Shown in pieces: positions 11,382 to 22,844 of a stretch of DNA of 64,000 nt (within the stretch, counting starts at the first letter, position 1; the number at the start of each line of letters is the position of its first letter). Under the pieces are notes generated by a model that saw nothing but the letters and a program-made list of their open reading frames with translations, made no database searches and was not told the origin of the DNA. This DNA comes from Micrasema longulum (Eukaryota; Arthropoda; Insecta; Trichoptera; Brachycentridae): contig JAGVSM010004899.1 of the NCBI GenBank assembly GCA_022494885.1, positions 372,001 to 436,000 of the forward strand, read 5' to 3'. The translations under genes and the position numbers were made by a program.

Positions 11382-11944
11382 CATTCATGTGAATGAGGAA
11401 ATCATTCAATGGGAATTACAGAACGAACATAAGTAGCCATTTTTTTTAAATATATATTTTATCAATGTGCTAATTTCGAAGCTGATTGTTAAAAGCTACC
11501 CATGTCTGCGAAATATTTTTATGATTAAAAAAAAAACATTTAAATGGATTAGAACATTCATCAAACGAATTATACTGATAAATAAATATATATTTCTTTA
11601 TAAACATCTTTGATTATTAATTTTGACACTTAATAAATGTTTTTTGGGTGCTACGTTTCGTATTATGGCAGTCTTGAGGAATTGTAAAATATTGTAAAGA
11701 GTCCACTCCATATGCGGATTATAATGAACTTTTAAGTTATAATTAATTATATTATACGTCATACAGAACTAAAAATACTTTTTTAACTTATGACACCTTT
11801 GACGGGGCATGAGAAAAAAATCACAAGATAGTTCTTTTAATTCTTATTTTAATATTTATCATCTGTATTTTACTGTTAAACATCCTAGATTATTAATCAA
11901 AACTGCGAGTGTGATATTAAATTATGTATTCATTGCTTCATAAA
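11382..11944. other. No recognised gene
   Basis: AT-rich sequence to the right of the Tc1 element with no open frame worth calling. Confidence 0.6.
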
Positions 11945-12200
11945 AAAATTTATTTACATTTATTGAGACAGAAGTCCCAACAACATGGGACCAAAGTCCT
12001 GGGTTGAGTTGGAGCGAATAAATCAATAAAGTCGAACAAAAATATTATGCTAAACAAGAATGTATATGTGAAAATCAATATTAAAAAGACAAAAATTTGT
12101 GAAACAACCAACTCAAATAATTGAAAAATCATTAAGGAATTTCCAACTCAAATACCTCCCCTCGAGGGAAATCCAGTCCTGAACCTCTATCGAAAACATT
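11945..12200 (-). mobile_element. LINE-like 3' tail, CTGTGTTGAG family (copy 2)
   Basis: Shares with 15921-16235 the order: tail complement, GAGACAGAAGTCCCAAC, GGACCAAAGTCCTGGGTTGA, then GGGAAATCCAGTCCTGAACC. No coding part remains. Confidence 0.65.
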
Positions 12201-12904
12201 TTTGTCCTTGAGAAGTGTCTCTCATCGGGTTTTGGGTATCATATTATTTACAAATTTAAAGTTAGACAGTACAAAAAAACACTTATTGACGACATCTTAA
12301 ACTATCCTTAAAGCACGATTAAACGTGATTCTGCAGAAATTTGTGGCAATTATTTAACATTTATTACTCTGTCGAAGTGGGATTATTAAATCGGTGATTC
12401 GCAATATCATCGGATCATATGGTCCGTACTCCGTGTAAATAGGGATCGGTGTCCGCCCAATAAATCACCCCTGCCGCGACTGCTTGCATTATGTATGACC
12501 TTACCATCCCATGATCCGCGATCAGTGTCAGTATTTCAAATTGCTCATAAACGAGACCAGCGCGATATTTAGGTTAGACTTGTCGCCAGCCAAATAAATT
12601 AAATTCAAAGATTTTTTAGAAAATTGATGACTTATATTTTCAACTTCTCACTTAAAATTGGCAGTGTTTTTGTTGTAACGCGTTCAAAAAGATCCAACAG
12701 AAAGAACGTAGTTTGTAATAATATTAACAACATAATAATTTTAGGAATTTTTATGGGTAAACTCCTCAACAGATTCCCTTCTTCTTCCTATCTAATCCTA
12801 ATCCTAATCTTTCCTTATCCTTAACATCCATCCTAACGCCTTGAGAACGTAATTATTATTTTGGAACTCATTCATTTTTTTCGTTCATTAGTATGTTTAA
12901 AAAA
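12201..12904. other. No recognised gene
   Basis: Mostly AT-rich. 12400-12560 is more balanced in composition and could be old unique sequence. The short frames are not convincing. Confidence 0.5.
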
Positions 12905-13250
12905 TGGTGTATTATTATTTTTTTTTTTTTATTTATTTTTATTTTATTTTATTTGGGATTTTTACAGCTATTACATAAACAAAATAATTAGAAAAATCTT
13001 AACAATACTAAAGCCAATTAAAAAAATCCACTGTAAATATAATGACACATAATATATAAGAAAACAAGTTTAGTAATTGTATTTGTGTGACGTTTGTATT
13101 CATGTGTATGTGAATGTGTGTATGCGTGAATGAATGAGGGAGAGGATACATGTGCGTGTGGGAATGAAAGAGGGAGAGGATGCGTGTGTATGGGTGCATA
13201 AGTATGAAATAATATATTTGCTTAAAACTTGTAAATTGTATTAAAAATGG
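12905..13250 (-). mobile_element. Probable LINE 3' tail with TATTTGGGA junction
   Basis: Starts with a T-rich run ending TTTTATTTTATTTGGGATT, like the tail at 32905-32945 (TTTTATTTTATTTGGGAAA), where a LINE C-terminus follows on the minus strand. Here only the tail and a TG/GA-rich low-complexity stretch (13085-13195) remain. Confidence 0.45.
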
Positions 13251-13309
13251 TACAATAAAGAGCTTAGTAAAAAGTTAGAAACCTTTTTTTTAAAATTCAA
13301 ATGACGAAT

Positions 13310-13690
13310 TATTATGGATTATTATTATGGATAACTTATATAGCGCCATTTTCGTAATAAAATACCTCAAAGGCGCTTTACATGGTGATTCTATTGTTAA
13401 ATTAATTTAATTGAAGCATTTAAATTTGTAATTTAATTAAAAAACAATTTATTTTGTTGTCACATGCTACGGATTTATTTAAATGATTTAGAGAACAAGT
13501 GGGTTTTAAGTTTTTTTCGAAACATCACTTCACTTTCACAGCCTCGCACCTCAGCTGGGAGAGCATTTCATGCTATAGGGCCTGCGACCGCAAATGCGCG
13601 TTCACTAAATTTAGTGCGCTGTTTGCGTAGAGGTATAATAACTTTTCCTCTCGCCGTAGACGTAGCTGATCTAAGCGTGAGACGCCTGCC
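13310..13690 (-). mobile_element. 5'-truncated minus copy of the CR1/L2-like LINE
   Basis: Read on the minus strand it matches 2430-2803 of the first LINE closely through the C-terminal coding part, 3' UTR and GCGCTATATAAGTTATCC tail. The match breaks off at about 13690. It keeps A7 where the first copy has A8, so it shows the unshifted frame at that point. Confidence 0.92.
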
Positions 13691-14796
13691 TGTGCATTGT
13701 GTATGGTTGTGAGAAACTTTAATTGGACTTAGATATTACTGTTTTTATGTGAATTACTTACAAATCTTCCGTTGTTTTTCCAAATAAATAAAGTAAAATA
13801 AACCTCCTTATTACGCCTAAAACCTTAGAATAATTCGCTCCCGCTTAAAGTAAAGCCCTTTAAATTCCTATAAACAAAAGCGTTAGAGATTTTTCGTTTA
13901 GTTTTTAGTTCAACAACAAACGTGTAACGGACGATTTCGGTTTACGCTTGCAATTCTCGACCTGAGTATATACGGCCCGTTGTATTGCTATAAACTGAAG
14001 CTAACTTCGTAGTTGATAATCATAGTATGGTTTTTGTCCGTATGGGCGACTATTAGCCGGTGGCGTATTATTACTCTAAGCCTAAAACAGTGTAAAAAGG
14101 TCAGTAAGACAAAAAAAATCACAATTTTGCAGTTAAATCAATGAAGTAAATATTTAGAAATAATACCTACATATATAAAATTAAATATTTAATCAAATAA
14201 ATATTTTACTACTAGAAAATATTTTTTTTAGTTGTGATACCGTTAATGCAAAGTTTTTCTTATTAATAAATCAAATACGCAATTTAATGAGTGATGCGAT
14301 AGTAATCAACAAATTAAGATGATTAATTATGAATAAACTTGTTCGCAGCATATCGCTCTGATAATTTTATATAAACATATGAGCGACATTAATTAAGCAT
14401 TGGAAAATGATTGCTTGTTACATATACATAGAGTACATAATACATACGCATATTGCACTATACGACTGAAGGCACATTTATATTTACGCGAACTACTTGC
14501 GTATAAGTTATAAAAAGTTGTTTAGAAATTTAATAATCATTTTAGAAAGATCAAGAATACAAACCAAAAATGTACTAACACAAGTAAGATCTCACTAATA
14601 CAGTTGTTTATACAATTTAAGGCAGGTTTTATCTGCTAAAATTATGATATTCATATGCAATGAAATCGCAAACGTTCCTGGGCAATAAGGTTTACATATA
14701 AAATTCGAAAATGAAATTTACTTTTTACTTTATACCACGCACGAGTTTATTGAACAAACAATACTTGTTTCGGATAGTCGAGCCTATCCATCATCA
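13691..14796. other. No recognised gene
   Basis: Unique-looking AT-rich DNA. 13900-14100 is slightly richer in GC. No exon could be defined. Confidence 0.55.
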
Positions 14797-15037
14797 GGGC
14801 CCCGATTACAATGGGAAGTTAAAAGAGTTATCTTCAACTATCGATAAAGAACAGTCGATATTTGTGTACGAAAATGAGTATATTTGCATGAACATTTAAA
14901 GTATGTTCGCGGTAACTTATAATTGAAGATGTTTAGAAGAAAAAAATGTATGCATATTCTGCTTTTCATACAGAAAACTTAATTTTACTTTAGAGATAAA
15001 ATTGAAGATAAATGTTAACCCATTGTAATCGGGGCCC
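14797..15037. mobile_element. MITE with 19-bp perfect terminal inverted repeats (MITE-1)
   Basis: Left end GGGCCCCGATTACAATGGG and its exact complement at 15019-15037. Subterminal parts are also partly complementary (TTATCTTCAA inside the left end, TTGAAGATAAA inside the right). 241 bp, no coding capacity. Diverged copies occur at 48243-49222 and 49226-49470. Confidence 0.88.
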
Positions 15038-15121
15038 AGGTGTCTGTAGATATAAATTAACAAAAAATACGGATAAAAAATAATTACATGCAAATATAAG
15101 TGGTTGGGTGGAGGGGGTAAT

Positions 15122-15205
15122 AATAATAATAATAATAAAGTTTGGATAATTTATATAGCGCCATTTTTGTGAAAATCACCTCAAGGGCGCGGGTAAGGTA
15201 AGGAA
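15122..15205 (-). mobile_element. CR1-like 3' tail fragment
   Basis: Minus strand reads TGAGGTGATTTTCACAAAAA then ATGGCGCTATATAAATTATC and an ATT repeat. It is nearly identical to 61009-61075. Only the last ~70 bases of the element are present, typical of severe 5' truncation. Confidence 0.75.
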
Positions 15206-15920
15206 TTTTTTTATCTTTGAATAAATACTTTTTTTTTTTTCATTATTTTTTACTTACTGTCAACATAAAGTTCATTCACCGGCAAAGAGGGTGTAAAAGA
15301 CGTTAAAATATCATCACAGCAAAGGAACCTAAAACATGTTTTTTTAAATCTAAATTGGCTAAAACATTAACAAATGTCATTTACGCACTAAAAATGAAAA
15401 CAAAACGACACTTATTTTTTTTAAAATTGGGTGATTAATTTGTTCAATACAAATTCAATTCCGTGCAAATTGCTAATTTCAGAAATGACAGTTTGTTCAG
15501 TCGCATTTCTGTCTCTCGCGCGATGTCTGTTTTACAGAATGAACAAACATGTTTTGAAAGCAATCATCGGATTGATGTGTGCACATGACAAACATTTGCA
15601 TTGTCAAAGAAATGTAAGCGTGAATGGTGCTCGCCGAGAGATATAGAGATACGCCCGCGTGACAGTATTAGTGCGTGGTTGATGGCTGATGACAGAGTAC
15701 GAAGACATAATACTTAATACATGTCGAATTATTAATTAATTGAAATCACATGGTTGCGGTCAGTTGTGAGTAGTACTAGTTACTGGCCTCGAACACTCGG
15801 GAATCAAGATCGCTGAATGGCTGCTACTGTTCGCGAAATGGCGGTATTGACTCCTACGCAAATAGGCCACTATTTAAGACAAACGTAACGAGAGCGGAAA
15901 TCACAAGACTAACTCATCAA
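15206..15920. other. No recognised gene
   Basis: A 71-codon frame at 15431-15646 is not recognisable. 15600-15860 is less AT-rich and may be unique host DNA. Confidence 0.5.
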
Positions 15921-16235
15921 TTTATTTATTTATTAATTTTATTTATTTATTAATTTTATTTATTTATTTATTCATTTTCATACATGTAGTTTATTACACA
16001 TTATTTGAGACATAAGTCCCAACTCCATGGGACTTAAAGTCCTGTGTTGAGATGGGACGAGCAATTAGTTGACACAAACACATGAGTATATCACCATAAA
16101 TATAGGATCAGAAACACAAAAAACATATATATGGCACATCAATATGGTAAACGGTAAACTGAAACTTTCGGAAAATCAACAAGGAGTTTTCTACTCAAAT
16201 CCCTCCCACTAAGGGAAATCCAGTCCTTAACTACT
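15921..16235 (-). mobile_element. LINE-like 3' tail, CTGTGTTGAG family (copy 3)
   Basis: Long TTTATTTATTAATTTTATTT run (tail complement), then GACATAAGTCCCAACTCC, CCTGTGTTGAGATGGGACG and, further on, GGGAAATCCAGTCCTTAAC. Matches 11945-12200. A SINE fragment abuts it at 16240. Confidence 0.7.
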
Positions 16236-16239
16236 ATAA

Positions 16240-16380
16240 TCACGAGGTTTGAACCCCACTCTACCCCAACTTGATTCCCATTTTCTAATAGTGAGTTTTT
16301 TACAACTTGAAAAACTTTGAAAATGGCCCCAAAAATAGAAACATTTGGGTAAATAAAAAGAACGCCAATATGTCTTTTGA
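16240..16380 (+). mobile_element. SINE family 1, head partly lost
   Basis: Retains the B-box-like GGTTTGAACCCC, CTACCCCAACTTGATTCCC, CATTTTCTAATAGTGAG and the 3' block TTTGGGTAAAT..AAGAACGCC. The A-box part of the tRNA-like head is missing or unrecognisable. Confidence 0.7.
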
Positions 16381-17699
16381 TCAATTTTTTTTCAAACAGT
16401 AATAATAATTGAATGCCAAAAACGATGCCGTTCCACCTTCCACCATCTCTACTCTCTTCTCTCTACTTACCCTACGAAGGGGACTAATGATAGAAGTACG
16501 CAGTAGTGGTTAAAAATAGTTAAAATAGTAAACAGGACAAACAATGTGTTCCTTATCTGATCTATAAACGTATATATTAACATGCTATTCAACAGATTAT
16601 ACATACTCACATTACTAACTAATTAAATTTCCTAATTAATAGTCAAAATTACTTCATTAACTCAGCCAATGAGCACACTCGAGTATACCACTTGCGAACA
16701 AAATGCGGCAACGTTCGCAGAATTTAAAATTAAACAAACATTTGAAAAATTAGGTCAGTTGATTTTCAGGCCGATTCCCATTCAGTACTTGGAGGCTATA
16801 GCAGACTGAGGTGGGTAGGCTCCCAACTCCCGAGTAAGTTAAATACCGAGTAGAGTTCTTTAGTATTTAGTGTTGGTACGCGACAAATTAACTCATCCTG
16901 CGGTCAATTCGAGCAGTATTTGACTCATTAATCGGGAGTGATTAAGGAGCACGCAAGAATTGTGATTGCGTCAGAAAAAGGCGAAACGGCGCAATATATC
17001 ACCGTGACTAAGCGCTCAAGAACTCAGGGGGTAAAAAAAATAATATTTAAATAACGATAAGATTCCCATACTCGCCCGCGTAACTTCAATTAGAATAATT
17101 ATAAATACACTATATACTAATACCAACTTATAGTATATTTACGACCGTCAAACGTCATCAATTCTAGCACGCCATGTTACATTATTCACGTGTAAGGTCA
17201 CGTGTCACGTTCTCACGTGAGGAATTAAGATATGTTCAAAACAATTAACGTTCGACATGTTATGTTTAATGAATTAAAAAAACAAGTACATTTTCATTCA
17301 ACGAAAAAGAATCTTTCGTATTTCATTCACATATCGCGACCCCAGAAGTATTTTCATTTTTTATTTTTATTTTCTTTTATTCAGGAAACATACAGTACGG
17401 TTACATAGTTTTATATTTTACGCAGTTAGACTTAACTCTAATGGACCAGTGAAGTATCCATATTATAAAAATTACATTATGTAAGGTTATCAATTTAAGT
17501 ACAAAAAAGAGAAGGAAAAAAAACACAAATGGAAGTTGTTTAAAAATTTAAATTAAATTATGCAATGTTTTCAGAACCTGAATATTGATAAAAAGTCTTG
17601 GTATTTCTAATAGCAAATCCAAGCATCTTAATGGAGTTACTTCATAATAATACTAGTTAATACATAACAAACGTAGAAAGGATTTAAAATGTTCAAGGA
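16381..17699. other. No recognised gene
   Basis: No coding region seen. 16780-17040 is more GC-balanced than its neighbours and may be unique host DNA. A T-rich block at 17350-17400 looks like an isolated minus LINE tail. Confidence 0.5.
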
Positions 17700-18345
17700 A
17701 ATTTTTTTAAGTACCTAGATTATAAAAACAATAAAACGCTTTGCACTTACAGCCAATCTGCTAAACAAAATGGATTTTTTACCCTTGGAAATAGACACAC
17801 TATATCTGAATTATGCTATTTATATAAATTATTAAATAATAAAGTAGACTCTTTTAACCTACTATCCAAAATTAATATTAATGTCCCCTTTCGCGTGACA
17901 AGAAATAAGTATTTATTCCATCTGCCAGTCTGTAGCACTAACTATGCACAAGACTCTTTCCTCTACCGTTCTTGCTCTAACTATAATGCTTCTTTTCATC
18001 TATTGATATATTTAACACGCCCCTTAATTTATTTAAAAATAAATTAAGACTCCTTATTTCTGGCTGCGATACGATCCCACTTGCTATTTAGTGATGCTCA
18101 CACTTACACACACCTGAACACTTACTCCCACACAAATACACACCTCTACACTTACTCTAATACAAATATACATAAACACACCCTGTTGTTGTACCACAAT
18201 TATTAAATTGTTTTTGTTACATTTTTTGATTTTGTATGATTTTTATTTGGAAACTTTGCTGGTCTGTCTTTAAACTGTATCTTTTTTATGTTATCGTATC
18301 ATTGTCGACTGTTTGTTTCTGTAAAATAAATAAATAATGATATTA
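17700..18345 (+). mobile_element. LINE 3' fragment (reverse transcriptase C-terminus)
   Basis: Across shifting frames the translation reads NGFFTLGNRHTISELCYLYK, LLNNKVDSFNLLSKININV and PFRVTRNKYLFHLPVCS, the common C-terminal LINE pattern. IFNTPLNLFKNKLRLLI comes near the end. A CA-rich 3' UTR and an AAAATAAATAAATAAT tail (18324-18342) follow. Confidence 0.75.
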
Positions 18346-18444
18346 TAATATGTTGATTGAATGATAACTTAGCGTAAAACAGCACACTAACATCCCTGGA
18401 CATTGACGCTCGTTCAAGCTTTACTCCATCGGAAATAAATTGTT

Positions 18445-19017
18445 TTGGGCGCTCTTTTGTATGACAGGACAAGATTAGACTGCGATGTGTACTATGCTAA
18501 CATCTGCGGCAATAACGAAGGTGCCCATACGCAACTAGCGCTCTACTATTTTTTTCACATTTTTCCAAAAATCATTATTATTTTTAACCAAGCAAAAAAT
18601 ACGATGATGACGGGTTTTTTTTTCGTGCGACGCCGAATAAATTTCTTACAAAGGTTTAAAATATGCATCGTTACTACCGACTGTACCGCGCATACTTGTG
18701 TACGCAATGTAAACATATTGGAAGTTAGAAGCTCACTCGGCAAAATGGGAGAACTCGGGAAAATTATGAATAAAAACATGTTTTTATTATGCATTGATAT
18801 TTATATCATTCGGTTCGTAAAAATCCACTTTAAATATCGAATAAACTGTCAACGTTATTCCCGATTTGTGATAATACCCTATTTAATAAGCGTCATGTTC
18901 TTCTTGCGAGCCCTTTGGTATGGAACGCTTACCTATCAAAAGGGGAAAACTGTGAGACTGAAAAAATATTTCGAGAAAAACTTGAAATCTACTCGTTTTC
19001 AGAAATCATCGAAATAA
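18445..19017 (+). other. Unrecognised 190-codon open frame
   Basis: Open for 573 bases in AT-rich sequence, which is longer than chance would usually give. It begins with TTG; the first ATG inside is near 18603. The product would be basic with hydrophobic patches (YYFFHIFPKIIII; FVIIPYLISVMFFL). No family is recognised. It ends just before a palindromic MITE. It may be a relic of an unidentified element or chance. Confidence 0.25.
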
Positions 19018-19040
19018 ATTCTACAAAATAAACATAACGC

Positions 19041-19274
19041 GGGGTAATTACTTAAACTAGGTAACTTCAAAATCAGCATTTGTGAGTTACCCATTAATAA
19101 CACATTCGTTAATCCTCCTCCATGAATGCTACAAATAGACGAGTCGTGATTCATGAGTCGAATGAATGACTCGTCTATTCGTAGCATTCATATAGGAAGA
19201 TACTAATATGGATGTGTTTTTAGAGGGTAACTTACAAGAGCTGATTTTGAAGTAACCTAGTTTTAGTAATAACC
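19041..19274. mobile_element. Palindromic MITE (MITE-2), 234 bp
   Basis: Ends are near-perfect inverted repeats of about 50 bp: left GGGGTAATTACTTAAACTAG, right complement GGGGTTATTACTAAAACTAG, followed by matched TAACTTCAAAATCAGC / TTACTTCAAAATCAGC. The centre holds a second inverted pair around GAATGCTAC and AATAGACGAGTC (19121-19190). The whole element could fold as one hairpin. No coding capacity. Confidence 0.9.
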
Positions 19275-19400
19275 CCAAGATAATATATATAAACAATCCA
19301 TTTCAATTTAATTAAAATTCGTACTACATTAAATTCGCTCAAAATCGGCTTTATGTTATATATTAGGCAAATGGTGCTATATAAGTAGTCCATAATAAGT

Positions 19401-19535
19401 TGTCATCGTCATTTACTTATCCACACCTAATGGTACATAATGCATTGCATTAATACACTTAATGCACCGAATCTCAATAATTTGTAATTTGAAAAAAAAT
19501 TCCAGTCCAGGGACTGTAAACACGGGGTCGACATT
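19401..19535 (-). mobile_element. SINE family 2, 3' half
   Basis: Minus-strand 3' half with the complement of the GAT-like tail, the ATGCA..ATTAGGTGTGG block and the CAGTCCCTGGACTGGAAT block. It lies against a degenerate GGTGCTATATAAGTAGTCCA tail at 19373-19395 that resembles the CR1-like 3' end. Confidence 0.65.
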
Positions 19536-20029
19536 GGACATTAATAAAAAAAATATATATAATACCATGTAAACTTACAAAAAAAATTAAACAATACCAT
19601 AAAACTTATCATTATGTTTAAGCTAAAGGGCTTTAGAGAATCTTCTTGCGTTTTTCATGAAGAAATCGTTAGTGCTGTCAACTCACATTCTTAGTTAGTG
19701 AATTGAAATGTCAAACACACTCCATACGTAAATTTCCGGTTAGCGAAAAGTTGATGGTAAACGTCAAGATGGTACGTGAATACTCATTTTTTCAATATCA
19801 AACAATGCTTCGGAACTAAGAAATGAAAATAAAGAAAATTATACGCAATCTTAACATTTAAATCAAACATTAATTCTAGTCTTGGTATATTTATTTATTA
19901 AAAACAATAAATTGGCCAATTAAAAAAAAAAAAAAATTAGCAGACCCAAACATAAAATGAACGTTATTTTGTGAAGGCTTTATTTAAAAATACTATAGCT
20001 TTCGAAACGGGATTTCTTAATAAAGAATA

Positions 20030-20275
20030 GATAATTTCCCTTTCCGCAGTCAGTGGTGCATACGGCACAGCACTGTGAACCAAATGCATCGTATTTCGAT
20101 CGTCTGTTACATGAAGGTAAGGATCAGTCCTACGATTCGGGAACCAGAATAAAGAGCGTGAAATATTGCAGTGAATAACCTTCAAAATAAATATTTCACG
20201 TTGACCGTGGCAGAAATCGAACCCGGGACCCCGAGCATGGTTGGCGAATGCGCCAAACACTACATTAAGGGGCGG
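20030..20275 (-). mobile_element. SINE family 2, near full length
   Basis: Minus strand. The B-box reads GGGTTCGATTTCTGCC (plus strand GGCAGAAATCGAACCC, 20210-20226). The A-box region is diverged (plus strand GCGCCAAACACTACATTAAG, 20250-20270). The body has GTGAAATATTTATTTTGAAG and the 3' CCGCAGTCAGTGGTGCATAC block. Diverged from the 57344 copy. Confidence 0.75.
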
Positions 20276-20279
20276 ACTT

Positions 20280-21062
20280 ATCTCCACTCGGTATTCTTTA
20301 TTTAAGGATGTTTACATAAGAAAAGCCATCGATTCGAAAACGTTCGTCCAGGGTTCTGGTTCTATTTTACAGACAAAACCGTATTCTGCATCCGCCCGAC
20401 ACGGAACACATAGTAAAAAATATATTTTATAATTACGAGTGTAACTGTGAAATGAATATTTTTCCCGTCACCTTAAAATGAAAATAGTAACTCCCTGCCT
20501 ACCGTGAAAACATTTGTGGGCGTAACAGTTTTGCAGACATTTTCTAACAGTGCAAACTTAACTTATTAACTGTATCGAACAAAACGCAATGATATTTATT
20601 TATTTTTTTAATACTATGTATTAATTAAAGCCAAAATAGAAAACTGAATCATCTGCGTGTATCTTTAATCATTGCTTACCATTCATTTTATTTTGTTTCG
20701 TTTAAACAATGCTCACTTAGGAAGTAGAAATACCTACAAATACCATCCGATTGCTTTATAATGATGATTTGCTTTTTATTAAATATTTTTAAAGGGATAA
20801 CCCGCTAAACCTCTATTATAGAGGCTTTTTGGGCTTGTTTTAGGGGCAGGTGGAAGTCCCTCTCCCACGGAAGGAAGTCATGACAAATTAAGAAAAAAAT
20901 ATTTCTTGGGTTTTTTTCACATGGCTCATATTTTTTTGTAATTCGCGTTTGGCTACCTTGCATAAGGCCCCAAGGAACGATGGAAAATAATAATTAAGTT
21001 TCCTCAATTAGATTCTTTCTTTCCTTCGCAAAACAAATTAACGAAATGAGATGGGCTTAAAT
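20280..21062. other. No recognised gene
   Basis: No supported coding region. 20800-20880 contains a locally GC-richer AGGGGCAGGTGGAAGTCCC stretch without a match elsewhere in the window. Confidence 0.5.
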
Positions 21063-21700
21063 GTTTATATTTATCTATTTATATAACACTTTATAAACAT
21101 ATAAATTTTATATACATACAAGAGAGGACATGTTGCCTTAAGACAATTTCTCTCTACCTACCCAAACCGTTCAGTTTGAGAAATTAAGAAGCACAAGGAC
21201 ATATTCTAGGTACATTCTAGATACAGAATCTTATAATCTCATACAACAATCGAAACAAAAATAAACTAAAAATCTATACTATACCATGAAGAGAGGAGAA
21301 AGGATGGGAAGGAAATAAGAATAAAAGAAAAACTCAAATATTTAGATAGTAACAATTCAATCTTGATTGAAATGTAAATAAAGGGGCAGGGCGTCTCCGA
21401 CATACGTTGGTAGATTATTCCACAATCGAGCAGCTAGTACTGTGAATGAGGAGGAAAAACAATTAGAGCGGTTAATGGGTATTAAAAGGGTTCTCTCGTT
21501 ACTAGAACGAAGAGATAATCCATGTTGTGATAGGGGTTGGAAGAGCTCTCTCAGTTTAACACGCGAAGTAAGATTATTTATTATATTGTGAAGTGATGTT
21601 TCCTCTATGCCCGATACTGAGCCGATAAGATTAAATATATGACATATACAGACATTCAGTAATCGTTCCAACTTATTAAGCAGTTTAGAATCAGCATCTG
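21063..21700 (-). mobile_element. LINE-B 3' end, copy 1 of 3
   Basis: Minus frame 21671-21357 ends FTVLAARLWNNLPTYVGDA, a standard LINE C-terminus, preceded by LRELFQPLSQHGLSLRSS. Homologous stretches at 34525-35205 and 54682-55640 share the same order, orientation and 3' UTR (GACATGTTGCCTTAAGACAA here, GGGCGGGCATATTGTCTT there). Confidence 0.85.
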
Positions 21701-21727
21701 GGTTTCATACATCATACATCTGTATAC

Positions 21728-21855
21728 ACTAGTCTGAAGATACCTATTAGAGGGTGAAAGCGCTAATTAGTCAAAATAAATAAGTGGAAGTGTACAAAGT
21801 ATTTTTTAAATTCATAACTTATATGTAAATATAAGTTATTACATCATTACATTAT
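21728..21855 (+). ncRNA. Hammerhead-ribozyme-like motif plus hairpin, copy 1
   Basis: Seen: core CUGAAGA (21734-21740) and GAAA (21756-21759). Stem I is 21728-21733 with 21766-21771 (six pairs, one GU). Stem II is 21742-21745 with 21752-21755, hexaloop 21746-21751. Stem III is a minimal three-pair 21759-21761/21762-21764 with no loop. Predicted cleavage follows A21765. One U (21741) is unpaired after the core, which is not ideal. An 11-bp hairpin with a GTAA loop follows (21814-21839). Known: minimal hammerheads with very short stem III occur in Penelope-like retroelements and can act as dimers. An inverted copy is at 37000-37111. No activity is proven. Confidence 0.45.
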
Positions 21856-22099
21856 ATATATTTGTTTTAAATATTTCAATTTTATCATTGCCGGTATAAC
21901 AACGTTAGTACCCCATACAACTGCAAGTGTTTTGTTATAAACATTTTTTTTAAATTTTGCTAACACAAAGGTGCATTTTTTTATATTTAATATTCTAATT
22001 TTTGCAACACATAATATTACAAGCGTTTAGACATAAACAGATAAGCGGTTTTGACATATTTTTTGTCTTCTTTCAATATTCATTAGTTATTTCGACTCC

Positions 22100-22625
22100 T
22101 CCCAATTAATGGCATGAAGAAACGAAGTCAGCACTCCCCTGAGCTTGAAAAAACCACCACACTGGATAAGGAGACACTGCGGAATTGACAATTTTTTGTT
22201 CAGCTTTGCCAAAAAGAAAATAAGGAGCCGGACACTTCAACTCTGGAATGACCGTTATTTGAATGAAACTACAGAAGATGTTACTAAAATATTTTTTCCT
22301 GCCATTTATCATGCCTCTGTTTTCAGGAGAATGCAGAATGTTGGCTTTGAGCTAACCCAAATCCTCACGGGTCACGGTCACGAGTCTGGCCTATGCGACA
22401 TCGGATCGGTGATACTTCATAAAGAACTCACACGAGAGGTAGAATCTTACATGATCACGTTAGGCCACAAAATACCGAACACTCTTCTAATGGATCAGAT
22501 GGCCTGTAGATGATTGTCAACAGACCAGGTTTTCGTGAAGAGTTTTAAGTGGTTTCCTCTTCATTAGAGCAAATGCTGAGAAGATCCCGATTGGCCAACT
22601 ATAGAATATCCCTCCTGATCCCAAC
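22100..22625 (+). mobile_element. I/R1-type LINE C-terminal fragment
   Basis: Frame 22145-22513 has TLQLWNDRYLNETTEDVTKI, FFPAIYHASVF and TQILTGHGHESGL, the region after the RNase H domain in I/R1/Jockey-type LINEs that ends in a zinc-binding block. Here the cysteine block is degenerate. A SINE lies directly behind (22641). Confidence 0.7.
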
Positions 22626-22640
22626 ATAAAGAAATAAAAT

Positions 22641-22828
22641 CGAGTTGTGGCCCTGTAGCTAGTGTCTCGGACTCACGGATCAAAGGTCCGTGGTTCGAGT
22701 CCCACTATACCCCAACTTGATTCCTATTTTCTAATAGTAAGTTATTTACAATTCGTTGGAAATGGCCCTAAATGGCCTAAAAGTTTGGGTAAATCATAAG
22801 AACGCCAAATATTTTCTTTAGAAAAAAA
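22641..22828 (+). mobile_element. SINE family 1, full length
   Basis: tRNA-like head GTTGTGGCCCTGTAGCTAGT with A-box region TAGTGTCTCGG and B-box GGTTCGAGTCCC. It is followed by CTATACCCCAACTTGATTCC, CTATTTTCTAATAGTAAG and GGGTAAATCATAAGAACGCC. Copies: 16240 (+), 24759 (+), 37301 (-), 51468 (-), 59483 (+). Confidence 0.88.
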
Positions 22829-22844
22829 AAAATAGAAGCTTATC

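Noticed and set aside
13008..13199. His/Thr-rich 63-codon minus frame
   Set aside because: Low-complexity TG/GA tract, not a gene.
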